NCBI RefSeq assembly: GCF_003628755.1
Contig: NZ_CP029256.1
Coordinates: forward strand, 2,313,585-2,377,584
DNA from: Christensenella minuta
GTDB lineage: Bacteria; Bacillota; Clostridia; Christensenellales; Christensenellaceae
Reading direction: 5' to 3'
Length of the DNA: 64,000 nt
Shown one piece after another: positions 35,208 to 44,327 of this stretch. Positions within the stretch are counted from its first letter, which is position 1. Every line of letters starts with the position of its first letter. A program made the translations under genes and the position numbers. The notes beneath the pieces are model-generated. The model saw only the letters and a program-made list of their open reading frames with translations, was not told the origin of the DNA and did no database searches.

Positions 35208-36209
35208 TTGGATTTTCTATACAATAACTTTTTATCGGATTTCTTTGTAATCTGCATGAAGGGAATGCACAATATTTTTGCGGATTATGCGCTGGGCATC
35301 GTTGTCCTTACGATTCTGATCCGCCTGTGCCTGCTGCCGCTTGACTTAAAGCAGCGCGGAAACCAGGTAAAGATGGCGGCGCTGGGGCCGGAAATCCAGT
35401 CCCTGCAAAAACGTTATGCGAATAATCCGGGGCAGATGCAAAAAAAACAGCAGGAGTTGTACCGTAAAATGCACATCCATCCGATGCTCGGATGCCTGCC
35501 CATGCTGATCCAGTTGCCGATCCTGTTCGCGTTCTTCGGCGCGATGCGGGTCATCGCCAGCGAACAGACGATCGCTTTGATGCTCGATGCGGCGCAGAAC
35601 GGCGCGCAAAGCGTACAGCTTACCCCGTTCTTCTGGGTACACAACCTCTGGCAGCCGGATTCGTTCATTGGCGGAAACGCGAGCATCCTGCCGTCGGCGG
35701 AAAGTTTCCTTTCCTATGTGCAATCGAACCAGACGTTTATCCAGCCGCAGACGCTTGCGCTGCTGCACAGCCAGGGCCTGCTCGACTTTTCGACGGGCGT
35801 GATGCAGGTGCCGGCCGATACGTATAATGCGCTTACGACGGAGATACTCAAAGCAAACGGCTATTGGAACACCGTGACGAATTCCGTGACGAATATGAAC
35901 GGATACCTGATCCTCCCGGCGCTTGCCGGCGTGGCCTTGTTCCTGCAGCAGAAGTTTAACCCCGCGGCCGCGCAGAACGCGATGACTTCAGCGACGGCCC
36001 AAACGAAGGAGCAGCAGGAAGCGCAGGGCTGCACCAACAAGATGATGATGTGGATGATGCCGATTTTTTCGGTGTTTATCTGCGCCACATCCAATACGGC
36101 ATTTGCGCTTTACTGGTTTGTATCGAGCCTGTACGCATTCAGCCAGATGAAGGTTGTTGATCTGGTGAAAAAGGCAAAGGCGAAAAAACAGGAAGTTTCT
36201 GTTTCTTAA
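35208..36209 (+). CDS. yidC: Membrane protein insertase YidC/OxaA
   Basis: A 333-residue insertase with the conserved core: first helix with LGIVVLTILIRLCLLPL, where the Arg is the hydrophilic groove residue, then a cytoplasmic coiled hairpin (GPEIQSLQKRYANNPGQMQKKQQELY), later helices and a basic tail ending KKQEVSVS. The extracellular loop between helices 2 and 3 is long (about residues 120-230), more than in the Bacillus enzyme. Starts with TTG at 35208 behind GGGAGG, 9 nt away. No obvious lipobox. Confidence 0.94.
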   Translation: MDFLYNNFLSDFFVICMKGMHNIFADYALGIVVLTILIRLCLLPLDLKQRGNQVKMAALGPEIQSLQKRYANNPGQMQKKQQELYRKMHIHPMLGCLPMLIQLPILFAFFGAMRVIASEQTIALMLDAAQNGAQSVQLTPFFWVHNLWQPDSFIGGNASILPSAESFLSYVQSNQTFIQPQTLALLHSQGLLDFSTGVMQVPADTYNALTTEILKANGYWNTVTNSVTNMNGYLILPALAGVALFLQQKFNPAAAQNAMTSATAQTKEQQEAQGCTNKMMMWMMPIFSVFICATSNTAFALYWFVSSLYAFSQMKVVDLVKKAKAKKQEVSVS

Positions 36210-36226
36210 AGCAGGAGGAAATAAAA

Positions 36227-36862
36227 GTGGATTTTGTGGAAGCAAAGGGGAAGACCGTTGACGAGGCGATCTTTAAAGGCCTTGAGCAAATGGGGCTTTC
36301 GCTTGACGAAGTAGAGATTGAGATTGTGCATGAAGGCGGAAAAGGAATTTTCGGGCTTGGAAAAAACGCCGTCGTACACCTGGCCAAAAAGCAGCCCGTG
36401 CAGGCGGAAAAAGGCGCGCCCGAAGCATTTTTGAGCGGGCTGTTCGAGCGTATGGGAGTTGAAGCGGAATGCGCGGCCGTTGAAGAAGACGAAAAGGCGC
36501 TTAAAATCGAAATTACGGGTAAGGATACGGCAGTGCTGATCGGCCGGCGCGGCGATACGCTGGACGCCCTGCAATATCTTACGGGACTGGCGGTAAACAA
36601 AGGCCGCGAGGATTATAAGAAGATCATGCTGGACGCGGAGAATTACCGCGAAAAGCGTGAACGGACATTGGAAAAGCTGGCAAAGCGGCTGGCAAATACG
36701 GTTGCGAAGACCGGCAAGCCGATTACGCTTGAGCCGATGAATCCGTACGAGCGCAGGATCCTGCATGCAACGCTGCAAAACCATCCGCGCGTGGAAACGG
36801 TTTCCGAAGGAGAAGAGCCGTACCGCCGCGTGGTCATCAGGAGAAAGCGGCGCGAATCATAG
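36227..36862 (+). CDS. jag: RNA-binding protein KhpB/Jag
   Basis: A 211-residue protein with three domains: Jag-N (1-55, EAKGKTVDEAIFKGLEQMGL and the GKGIFGLGKNA motif), a KH domain with GRRG in the GxxG position (about 103-106), and an R3H domain with the R-x3-H motif in ERRILH near the C-terminus. It binds RNA and influences cell elongation and division in Firmicutes. Begins with GTG at 36227 behind AGGAGG. Terminator at 36885-36912. Confidence 0.94.
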   Translation: MDFVEAKGKTVDEAIFKGLEQMGLSLDEVEIEIVHEGGKGIFGLGKNAVVHLAKKQPVQAEKGAPEAFLSGLFERMGVEAECAAVEEDEKALKIEITGKDTAVLIGRRGDTLDALQYLTGLAVNKGREDYKKIMLDAENYREKRERTLEKLAKRLANTVAKTGKPITLEPMNPYERRILHATLQNHPRVETVSEGEEPYRRVVIRRKRRES

Positions 36863-36884
36863 GCGTGGAGAAAAAACAAAAACA

Positions 36885-36912
36885 CCCGGTGGGAAACCCG
36901 TCGGGTTTTTTT
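36885..36912 (+). terminator. Terminator of rpmH-jag operon
   Basis: A 9-bp stem with two G-U pairs (36885-36893, 36897-36905) and an AAA loop is followed by T7. Confidence 0.88.
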
Positions 36913-37006
36913 GAACTCCGCCGCGTGGCCGGGGGGCCGGATATTTACGGGCGCGGACGGCTTCCCTGCCGCAGAAAGCGGCGCCAGGACCGACAGGAGA
37001 GAAGAA

Positions 37007-38362
37007 ATGACGAATGACACGATCGCCGCGATCGCTACGCCGCCGGGAACGGGGGGCGTGGCGGTGATCCGCATCAGCGGGCCGGACGCGGAGGCTGTTT
37101 TGAAAAAAGTGTTTCCCCGTGCTTCGTTTACGCATGGACAAATGGTTTATGGGAGCGTCAGGAGGAACGGAGAGCTGCTCGATACGGTGATGGCGGTGCT
37201 GTTTTATGCGCCCAAATCTTATACAGGAGAGCAAACGGCGGAGCTACACTGCCACGGAAGCGCGGTGGGTGTGCGGCGGGTGCTCGGCTATGTGCTGGAG
37301 TGCGGCGCGCGTCCGGCGGAGCCGGGAGAGTTCACGCGGCGGGCGTTCCTGAACGGAAAGATGGACCTTTCGCAGGCCGAGGCGGTGTGCGATTTTATTT
37401 CTGCATCCTCGCAGGCGGGAGCAAAAGCGTCGCTTGGGCAGCTTGCAGGCAAATTGAAAGAGCGGGTGCTCTCCTATCAGGACCGGCTCACGGACGCGCT
37501 TGCGCGGGTGGAAGCCGTAGTGGAATATCCGGAAGAGAATCTGGAGGAAGAGGTTTCGGAAGAACTGCTTCCCGTGTTGAAAGAACTGCAGAAGGGGCTT
37601 CTCGGGCTGGCGGACACCTACCGTGCCGGACGGATCGCAAAGGAAGGCCTGCGGGTCGCGATCGCGGGAAAACCGAATGTGGGGAAATCCTCCCTTCTAA
37701 ATGCGCTTGCGGGTATGGACCGGGCGATCGTGGCGGATGTTCCGGGCACAACGAGGGACACCATCGAGCAGGGCGTAGATATTGGCGGAATCATGATCTA
37801 TTTAACGGATACGGCTGGAATCAGGAGTACAAGCGACGAAATTGAGGCGCAGGGCGTAAAAAGATCGGAAAACGCGATAAACGAGAGCAAGTTGGCAATT
37901 TTTATGCTCGACGGAAGCGGCAAAATTACGGAAGAAGATCATTTGGCCATGAGAACGCTTAAAAAAAGCAAAGCCGACCTTCTGGTCGTTTTGAACAAAT
38001 TAGATGCACGTGAGAGGCTCTCAGAAAAGGACGTAAAAAAGGAATTTGGCGTATTGCCGCTGCGTATTTCAGCAAAAACCGGAGCAGGGATCGATGAATT
38101 GAAACAAAAGCTGCTTAAGTACGCGGAGCAGGATAAAACAGCGGGTGAGCTTTTGATTACGAACGAGCGTCACGTATTTGCGCTCCGCCGCGCGGCCGGG
38201 GAAATCGGCGAAGCAATGGAAGCGATGGAACAGGGAATCGATATGGACTGCGTGACCATTGACCTCAATGCGGCATGGGCAAGCCTTGGAGAGATTACGG
38301 GAAAAACGGTAAGCGAGGAAATCATCGACAGGATTTTTACAAAGTTCTGTTTGGGAAAATGA
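37007..38362 (+). CDS. mnmE: tRNA modification GTPase MnmE
   Basis: A 451-residue protein. The N-terminal tetrahydrofolate-binding domain starts DTIAAIATPPGTGGVAVIRISG. The inserted G domain has GKPNVGKSSLLNAL (G1), DTAGI (G3) and NKLD (G4). The C-terminal ending FCLGK contains the catalytic Cys. With MnmG it makes 5-carboxymethylaminomethyluridine at tRNA wobble U34. The ATG at 37007 has AGGAGA 6 nt upstream; the frame extends upstream without a ribosome site. Confidence 0.97.
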   Translation: MTNDTIAAIATPPGTGGVAVIRISGPDAEAVLKKVFPRASFTHGQMVYGSVRRNGELLDTVMAVLFYAPKSYTGEQTAELHCHGSAVGVRRVLGYVLECGARPAEPGEFTRRAFLNGKMDLSQAEAVCDFISASSQAGAKASLGQLAGKLKERVLSYQDRLTDALARVEAVVEYPEENLEEEVSEELLPVLKELQKGLLGLADTYRAGRIAKEGLRVAIAGKPNVGKSSLLNALAGMDRAIVADVPGTTRDTIEQGVDIGGIMIYLTDTAGIRSTSDEIEAQGVKRSENAINESKLAIFMLDGSGKITEEDHLAMRTLKKSKADLLVVLNKLDARERLSEKDVKKEFGVLPLRISAKTGAGIDELKQKLLKYAEQDKTAGELLITNERHVFALRRAAGEIGEAMEAMEQGIDMDCVTIDLNAAWASLGEITGKTVSEEIIDRIFTKFCLGK

Positions 38363-38610
38363 CCTCCCGTCATTCCGCGCCCCTGTGCTTGTTTTACCGC
38401 AAAAGACAGGACATCGGTTTGCGGCGGAAACTTTTTTCCTTATAAAACCCACGATATCCGGGTTCCATGGGGCCCGTTTTGTGAAGCCTTCGACGCCCGG
38501 CTTTCTGCTGGAAAGATGAGAGCGGCGGGATCGAGGAACCAGGCGGACGGGAAGCCTGCCGGGACTGGTTGGAAAAGAAGGCAAAGCCTCGATAGGAGAA
38601 GAAAAGAAGT

Positions 38611-40485
38611 ATGACGGATTATTCGGGCGGAAGACATGACATCATCGTTGTGGGCGCAGGCCATGCGGGCGCAGAGGCGGCGCTTGCCTGTGCGCGTATG
38701 GGTAAAAAGACGATGCTCGCGACGATCAACATGGACGGAATCGCCTTAATGGCATGCAATCCGGCCATCGGCGGCACGGCGAAGGGACACCTTGTACGCG
38801 AGATCGACGCGCTGGGCGGACAAATGGGCCTTGCGGCGGACGCTACGTTTATCCAGATCAAGATGCTGAACACGAAAAAAGGCCCGGCGGTTCATTCCCT
38901 GCGTGCACAGCAGGATAAAAAGCTGTACCAGCGCTATATGAAGGAAACTCTGGAAAACACGGATAACCTGCTCCTCGTGCAGGATGAGATCACGGATATT
39001 TTGACAGACGATAAGGGTGTGGCCGGCGTGCGCGGCGCGATGGGCGCGCGCTATTTTGCCCGGGCGGTGATCCTTGCGACGGGGGTCTATCTCAAGGGAA
39101 AGGTGATCGTAGGCGAATATACGAAAAGCGCGGGGCCGAGCGGCCTCTTCCCTGCCGACCATTTGAGCGCAAGCCTGAGCGGTCTCGGCTTTTCCCTGCA
39201 ACGGTTCAAAACGGGAACGCCCGCGCGCGTGGATGCGCGCAGCATTGATTTTTCCAAAACGGAGCCGCAGTACGGTGATGAAACGATCGTCCCCTTCTCC
39301 TTCCTGAGCGGAAGGATCGAGCGGGAGCAGGTTCCCTGCTTCCTCACCTATACGAATGAAAAAACACACGGGATCATCCGGGAGAATATTCACCGCAGCC
39401 CGCTTTACAGCGGAATGATCGAAGGGATCGGGCCGCGCTATTGCCCGTCCATCGAGGATAAGGTGGTGAAATTTCCCGATAAGGAGCGCCACCAGCTGTT
39501 TCTGGAACCGGAGGGCCTGCATACGAACGAGATTTATGTGCAGGGGATGTCGTCAAGCCTTCCGGTGGAGGTGCAGGTCGCCCTTTACCGCACGGTTCCG
39601 GGCCTTGAAAACGTGCATTTTGTGCGTCCGGCCTATGCAATCGAATATGATTGTATCGACCCAACCCGCCTCCGGCCTTCCCTTGAGACAAAGGAAGTAA
39701 CAGGGCTATTCACCGCCGGGCAGATCAACGGAACCTCTGGTTATGAGGAAGCGGGCGCGCAGGGGCTTATCGCGGGGGTCAACGCCTGCCGGTTCCTGGA
39801 CGGTGAGCCGCCCATCATTCTGGGACGCGACCGGGCCTATGCGGGCGTACTGATCGACGACCTTGTGACCAAGGGAACGAAAGAACCCTACCGAATGATG
39901 ACCTCACGGGCGGAATACCGCCTGCTGCTGCGGCAGGACAACGCCGATACGCGCCTGACGCAGATCGGGCGGGACGTGGGGCTTGTTTCCGACGAACGGT
40001 ACGACCGCTATATGTATAAGATGGAAAATGTTTCACGTGAAACAAAGCGGCTGGGGGCGGTGACGGTAAAAAAAGCCGACGCGAATACGTTTTTTGCAGC
40101 GCACGGCATGGAACCGCCGGAACGCGGCATGAAACTGGCGGAAATACTTGCGCGGCCGGGGATCGCTTACCGCGATCTCGCGGAGGTGGACGGCGGGATA
40201 TTGGAGGCGGATGGCGATATCACGCTCCAGATTGAGACGAACATCAAATATGCGGGCTACATCGAGAAACAGCAAAAACAGGTGGAGGCCGCCGCCGGGC
40301 TGGAAAAAAAGCAAATCCCGGCGGATATAGACTATCGGCAGATCAGCGGCCTGCGCCTCGAGGCGCGCGCGAAGCTAAACGATATCAGACCCCGAAATGT
40401 GGGTCAAGCGTCGCGGATATCGGGGGTGACCCCGGCAGACATTTCGGTGCTGCTGGTGTACCTGGCGGCGCAGCGCAGGAAATAG
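38611..40485 (+). CDS. mnmG: tRNA uridine-5-carboxymethylaminomethyl modification enzyme MnmG
   Basis: A 624-residue flavoprotein: FAD-binding GAGHAGAEAA (15-24), the CNPAIGGTAKGHLVREIDALGG GidA signature, the second signature DDLVTKGTKEPYRMMTSRAEYRL, and a C-terminal helical domain contacting MnmE and tRNA. Partner of MnmE. Codons near 40029 contain a perfect parS site. The 3' end carries the first copy of a 42-nt direct repeat, whose second copy lies just past the stop. Confidence 0.97.
   Translation: MTDYSGGRHDIIVVGAGHAGAEAALACARMGKKTMLATINMDGIALMACNPAIGGTAKGHLVREIDALGGQMGLAADATFIQIKMLNTKKGPAVHSLRAQQDKKLYQRYMKETLENTDNLLLVQDEITDILTDDKGVAGVRGAMGARYFARAVILATGVYLKGKVIVGEYTKSAGPSGLFPADHLSASLSGLGFSLQRFKTGTPARVDARSIDFSKTEPQYGDETIVPFSFLSGRIEREQVPCFLTYTNEKTHGIIRENIHRSPLYSGMIEGIGPRYCPSIEDKVVKFPDKERHQLFLEPEGLHTNEIYVQGMSSSLPVEVQVALYRTVPGLENVHFVRPAYAIEYDCIDPTRLRPSLETKEVTGLFTAGQINGTSGYEEAGAQGLIAGVNACRFLDGEPPIILGRDRAYAGVLIDDLVTKGTKEPYRMMTSRAEYRLLLRQDNADTRLTQIGRDVGLVSDERYDRYMYKMENVSRETKRLGAVTVKKADANTFFAAHGMEPPERGMKLAEILARPGIAYRDLAEVDGGILEADGDITLQIETNIKYAGYIEKQQKQVEAAAGLEKKQIPADIDYRQISGLRLEARAKLNDIRPRNVGQASRISGVTPADISVLLVYLAAQRRK
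40029..40044. promoter_or_regulatory. parS site inside mnmG
   Basis: TGTTTCACGTGAAACA, an exact match to the 16-bp Bacillota/universal parS palindrome, lies inside the mnmG coding sequence (codons for the NVSRETK segment). ParB (45346-46206) should load here. Confidence 0.95.
40412..40453 (+). repeat. 42-nt direct repeat, copy 1 (mnmG 3' end)
   Basis: 39 of 42 positions are identical to 40514-40555. This copy codes for RISGVTPADISVLL of MnmG. Confidence 0.9.
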
Positions 40486-40513
40486 TCTGGGCCGCACGGC
40501 CGGGGCCCCGCGC

Positions 40514-40555
40514 CGCGGATATCGGGAGTGGCCCCGGCAGACATTTTGGTGCTGC
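40514..40555 (+). repeat. 42-nt direct repeat, copy 2 (after mnmG stop)
   Basis: A 42-nt segment with three differences from the end of mnmG, starting 29 nt past the mnmG stop codon. It looks like a partial tandem duplication of the gene tail with a 101-nt period. Confidence 0.9.
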
Positions 40556-40610
40556 CGCACATAAAAGCGCCAGCGTTTACCTCAGAATAAGTATAAAGGA
40601 TGCGGAACGG

Positions 40611-40626
40611 TGTTTCACGTGAAACA
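40611..40626. promoter_or_regulatory. parS site in mnmG downstream spacer
   Basis: A second exact TGTTTCACGTGAAACA, 582 nt from the first. Together they form a two-site parS cluster about 6.5 kb from oriC and 4 kb before parA. Confidence 0.95.
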
Positions 40627-41000
40627 TTGGAGGGGACAGGAAGGCCTCATGATTTAGTTAGGGCTCGTATCCGTGATCTTACTGGCAGCGCATACGATCC
40701 CCGGGAGAGCTCCTGAAGACCGCCCCCATGGGGAGCAAAACCTGCCCGCGGGATGCGGGCGGAGACAGCGCGCGCCCTGTCCGGGGAGAGCCTGGAATAT
40801 ATATAGACGGACGCTTTGCGCGGCTGCTTTCTGTCGGCGGCCCCGGTCCTTTTTAATTTGATTTTATCTTTAAGCCCGGATATACTGGTGCTGATGGATA
40901 TTGCGTGCGAAACAGCACGCCTGCCTTTTCCGGTTGCCGAAGGGAAAAGGAACTGAAGCTGAGGCTTGGCAAAGAAGGACGCAGAAAGGCGGGATAAACG

Positions 41001-41570
41001 ATGGAACCCATTTTATTTGAGACAGAACGGATGACTTTTCGCCGCTTTACGCCGGACGACCGCGAGGCGGTAAGCGTATTCCTTATGGACCCGGAGGTCA
41101 TGTACGCCTGGGAGCATGGTTTTTCCGAGGAAGAAGTGACCGGCTGGATGGAGAGGAATTCCACCCGCTACGACCGGTACGGATACGGCTGGCTGTACGC
41201 GGAGGACAAAGAGACAAGCGGAAACATCGGCGCGATCGGGCTCCTTTACACCGGGGATATTGCGGGCGAGGACGGTTGGGAACTCGGCTATATCGTCAAT
41301 AAAAGATTCTGGGGCAAAGGATATGCGGCGGAGGGAGCGGGGGGGTGTATCGAGCACGCGTTCCGCGCCATAGGGACAGACCGGGTGTTCTCGCAGATGC
41401 GTACGAGCAATGCCGCTTCGCGCGCGGTTGCCGAAAGGATCGGCATGGAATACGTGACGACGTATGACCGCCTCTACCACGGGGAAACGCTGCCCTACCA
41501 TGTTTATGTGATGAAAAAGACGGAGGACCGGCGCTCCGGAAGGAAAAGGACCGGCGCTCCGGACGCATGA
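41001..41570 (+). CDS. GNAT-family N-acetyltransferase
   Basis: A 189-residue protein of the RimJ/RimL type (Acetyltransf_3): an N-terminal ETERMTFRRFTPDDREAV strand-helix, the acetyl-CoA loop ELGYIVNKRFWGKGYAAEGA, then NAASRAVAERIGME. It transfers acetyl to an amine; the substrate is unknown. The last 15 residues are basic and look like a tail. It is inserted between mnmG and rsmG, which are usually neighbours. Confidence 0.9.
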   Translation: MEPILFETERMTFRRFTPDDREAVSVFLMDPEVMYAWEHGFSEEEVTGWMERNSTRYDRYGYGWLYAEDKETSGNIGAIGLLYTGDIAGEDGWELGYIVNKRFWGKGYAAEGAGGCIEHAFRAIGTDRVFSQMRTSNAASRAVAERIGMEYVTTYDRLYHGETLPYHVYVMKKTEDRRSGRKRTGAPDA

Positions 41571-41712
41571 CGCCCGGCAAAAGAAAGGATACCGGAAAGG
41601 CAGGCGGGCCTGCCGAAAGCGGCCGCAGGGAAAGGCCGCGTGAGAAAGAAAAGGACCGCTCCCGCGGGACGGCAGTAAAATAGGCAAAGAGAAAACAGGA
41701 GGGACAAGTAAA

Positions 41713-42303
41713 ATGCATCTGGCAGGAAGAACAGCAAAGTGGCTTAACATGCCCCATCAGGCAACGGTAACGGATAAAAGGATCGTGATCCACGCGGAAC
41801 CTGGGACGGACCTCTGGCAAAATACCTATTACAATTTCACAAAAAACACCGGACACGGCCTTGTCGCCGAGGCAGACGAGGAGTGCTCGTTCACGGTAAA
41901 GGCCACGCGCGAAGGCAGCAGCCTTTACGACCAGTGCGGGATACTCGTCTACCTGGACGAAAAGAACTGGGCGAAGGTCTGCATGGAATATGAAGACGAG
42001 ACAACGCAGAAGCTTGGAAGCGTTGTGACCTCCGGCGGCTATTCCGACTGGGCGTGGGCGGATATCCCCGGAGAAAACCGGGTGATGTATTACCGCGTAA
42101 GCAGGCTGAAAGACAGTTTTTTGTTCGAGGCCTCGCGCGGCGGGAAGGAATACGAGCAGATGCGGATATTCCACCTGCGCTGTAAAAACGCGGCGGTGCG
42201 CATCGGCGTATTTGCCTGCTGCCCGACGGGCGACGGAATGAAGGCGGTGTTCGAGGGGGCGGCGTTTACGCCGCCGGCGTGGAAGCCGTATAAGGGAGAA
42301 TAA
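41713..42303 (+). CDS. DUF1349 (concanavalin-like) protein
   Basis: A 196-residue protein with the family pattern: TDLWQNTYYNFTKNTGHGLVAEADEECSF, CGILVYLDEKNWAKVCMEY, and TSGGYSDWAW. This is the DUF1349 beta-sandwich, often assigned to carbohydrate or small-molecule binding. No signal peptide. AGGAGGGA lies upstream of the ATG at 41713. It stops 5 nt before rsmG, so the two are probably cotranscribed; a functional link is not evident. Confidence 0.87.
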   Translation: MHLAGRTAKWLNMPHQATVTDKRIVIHAEPGTDLWQNTYYNFTKNTGHGLVAEADEECSFTVKATREGSSLYDQCGILVYLDEKNWAKVCMEYEDETTQKLGSVVTSGGYSDWAWADIPGENRVMYYRVSRLKDSFLFEASRGGKEYEQMRIFHLRCKNAAVRIGVFACCPTGDGMKAVFEGAAFTPPAWKPYKGE

Positions 42304-42308
42304 CATAC

Positions 42309-43007
42309 ATGCCGGAATTTACGCAGGAGCTGAAAAGCCTGTTTGAACAAAACGGGTTGGCGCTCACGCAGCGCCAGCTCGCGGAAATGGAAACGTATTA
42401 CCGCGAGCTTGTGGAAGTGAATAAGATACACAACCTGACCGCGGTCACGGAACCGAAAGACGCGGCCCTGCGGCACTTTTTCGACAGCGCCGCGCCGCTC
42501 GGACGAATCCCGGAAGGAGCGGCGGTGGCGGATATCGGCAGCGGCGCGGGGTTTCCTATCGTACCGCTGAAAATCATGCGGGAGGATATCCGCGCGACGG
42601 CGGTGGAATCCGCCGGAAAAAAATGCGCGTTTATCGAGCGGGGCAGCAAGGCCGCGGGGATCGGGATAGAGGTGCTGTGCGCCCGCGCGGAAGAGCTTGC
42701 CCGCGGACAGCGGCGGGAAAGCTTTGACGTATGCGTTTCCCGCGCCGTTGCGCAGCTGCGGGTTCTCGCGGAGCTGTGCGCGCCGCTCGTGCGCCAGGGC
42801 GGTCTGTTCCTGGCCTACAAGGGAGAATACGGGCAGGAACTTGCGGAGGCGGAAAATGCGCTCGGCGCGCTGAACCTTGAGCTTGACGAGGTATTGAAGC
42901 TGCCGTGCGAGGGCTATGCGCACCATGTGCTGGTGTTCCGGAAAACGGCAAGGGTTTCTCCGAAATATCCGCGCAGGTATGCACAGATCGCAAAAGCCCC
43001 GCTGTAA
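42309..43007 (+). CDS. rsmG: 16S rRNA (guanine527-N7) methyltransferase RsmG
   Basis: A 232-residue methyltransferase with NKIHNLTAVTEP, the RHFFDSAAPL motif, SAM-binding VADIGSGAGFPIVPLKI and FDVCVSRAVAQL. It methylates G527 of 16S rRNA; loss confers low-level streptomycin resistance in other species. The gene starts 5 nt after the DUF1349 gene, with the ribosome site inside its end. The C-terminal lysine/arginine residues (YPRRYAQIAK) are typical. Confidence 0.96.
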   Translation: MPEFTQELKSLFEQNGLALTQRQLAEMETYYRELVEVNKIHNLTAVTEPKDAALRHFFDSAAPLGRIPEGAAVADIGSGAGFPIVPLKIMREDIRATAVESAGKKCAFIERGSKAAGIGIEVLCARAEELARGQRRESFDVCVSRAVAQLRVLAELCAPLVRQGGLFLAYKGEYGQELAEAENALGALNLELDEVLKLPCEGYAHHVLVFRKTARVSPKYPRRYAQIAKAPL

Positions 43008-43074
43008 GTATGCCGCACCTCCCGGACAGGTTCCGGGAAGCCCTTTCTGGCGGGCTCCGGCGGAGGGAAAAAAC

Positions 43075-43737
43075 ATGCAGGAAGCGCCATTTTCCATGAA
43101 AAAACCCAATATTGCGAAGCTGGTTGAATTCGGCTTTGCCGAAAAGGACGGCGCGTATACCTACGAGACCCGTATCGCGCAGGGGCAGCTTCAAATGACC
43201 GTTACCGTCTCCGGCGGGAACGCCCATGCGCGGGTGATCGACCCGGCGACCGGCGAAGAATACGTGCTGCACCGCACGGCTGGGGCGGTAGGAGCCTTTG
43301 TCGGCATGGTAAGGGCGGACCACGAAGCGGTTCTTACGGAGATCGCCGAAGCCTGCTTTGAACCGGACGTATTCAAAAGCGCCCGCGCCCAGGAAGCGAT
43401 CTCTTATGTACGGGCAGTCTACGGCAGCGAACTGGAATTCTTGTGGAAGCGCTTCCCGGGAAACGCGGTGTGGCGCAGGGAAGACACCCGGAAGTGGTAT
43501 GGCGTTCTGCTCGCCGTTCCCGAACGAAAGCTGGGGATTGCTTCCGATGGAACGGCGGAGATCATCGACCTGCGGGCAGACCCGGGGGTGCTTGCGGCTC
43601 TCGTGGACGGCGAACGGTATTTTCCCGGCTACCATATGAATAAAAAGCACTGGCTCACGATCCGGCTCAACGGCTCCGTTTCCGCGGAAGAAATCTTTTG
43701 CAGGATCGACGAGAGCTACCGGCTGGCTGTGAAGTGA
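43075..43737 (+). CDS. MmcQ/YjbR-family protein
   Basis: A 220-residue protein in two parts. Residues about 8-95 form the N-terminal domain, with KLVEFGFAEKDGAYTYETRI. Residues about 100-215 are the YjbR/CyaY-like DNA-binding fold (FPGNAVWRREDTRKWYGVLLAV, RYFPGYHMNKKHWLTIRL). GGAGGG lies 7 nt before the ATG at 43075; longer frames run into rsmG. A DNA-binding role is suggested by family name only; no partner is apparent. Confidence 0.88.
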   Translation: MQEAPFSMKKPNIAKLVEFGFAEKDGAYTYETRIAQGQLQMTVTVSGGNAHARVIDPATGEEYVLHRTAGAVGAFVGMVRADHEAVLTEIAEACFEPDVFKSARAQEAISYVRAVYGSELEFLWKRFPGNAVWRREDTRKWYGVLLAVPERKLGIASDGTAEIIDLRADPGVLAALVDGERYFPGYHMNKKHWLTIRLNGSVSAEEIFCRIDESYRLAVK

Positions 43738-43837
43738 AGCCAGGCGCGTTTTTTCTCCAAAAAGGGAGCTTTGTTATAATCAGTTCATATTCCTGTGGTA
43801 GAATCAATTAAAATGCAGAAAAAAGAAGGCTTATTGA

Positions 43838-44230
43838 ATGAACGGCTTTAGAAAATTTATGATGGGGCGGTACGGCGGCGACCAGTTTGGAATGTTCCTG
43901 GTCATCCTGTCGATTATTTTATGCGTGATATTTTTGTTTATTCCTGTCCCGTATATCAGCCTGCTGAGCTGGGTCCCGCTGGTTTTTGCGATCTACCGTA
44001 TGTTTTCCAGACAGATTGGGAAGCGGCAAGAGGAAAATTATGCGTGGCTGCGTAAATGGGGCGCGGTGCGCACATGGTGGTGGAATCTTAAAAACCGCGC
44101 GAAGGACAGCAAGACCCACCGCTGCTATAAGTGCCCGGGTTGCGGGAAGAAATTGCGCGTTCCCAGGGGAAAAGGCAAAATCAGCATTACCTGCCCCCAG
44201 TGCGGAAATAAATTTATCAAAAAGACCTGA
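43838..44230 (+). CDS. Small membrane protein with C-terminal zinc ribbon
   Basis: A 130-residue protein. Two adjacent hydrophobic segments (about 19-36 and 41-53) form a membrane hairpin; a basic amphipathic stretch follows (KWGAVRTWWWNLKN). A zinc ribbon CPGCGKKL...TCPQCGNKF (about 98-127) closes the protein. This combination is common in uncharacterised Firmicutes membrane proteins; the ribbon probably faces the cytosol. Monocistronic, with the terminator at 44266-44301. Confidence 0.78.
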   Translation: MNGFRKFMMGRYGGDQFGMFLVILSIILCVIFLFIPVPYISLLSWVPLVFAIYRMFSRQIGKRQEENYAWLRKWGAVRTWWWNLKNRAKDSKTHRCYKCPGCGKKLRVPRGKGKISITCPQCGNKFIKKT

Positions 44231-44265
44231 GGCCAAGATTTAGACAGAAAAGTGAAAAGAAGCCG

Positions 44266-44301
44266 CGCGGTGGTACAAGATGTTGTACCACCGCGTTTTT
44301 T
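44266..44301 (+). terminator. Strong terminator before parA
   Basis: A perfect 13-bp stem (44266-44278, 44283-44295) with a 4-nt loop is followed by T6. Confidence 0.93.
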
Positions 44302-44327
44302 GATATACAAGCAGGCGTAAACAAAAC

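Larger units (their letters stand above)
40486..41000. other. 515-nt spacer after mnmG
   Basis: It contains repeat copy 2 (40514-40555) and a second parS (40611-40626). No open frame is convincing: a plus-strand frame at 40673-40861 is Arg/Pro-rich and lacks a ribosome site. It is unusually long for a gap between mnmG and the next gene. Confidence 0.5.

Noticed and set aside
40673-40861. 62-codon frame in the mnmG downstream spacer
   Set aside because: Arg/Pro/Cys-rich, no ribosome site and no recognisable pattern.
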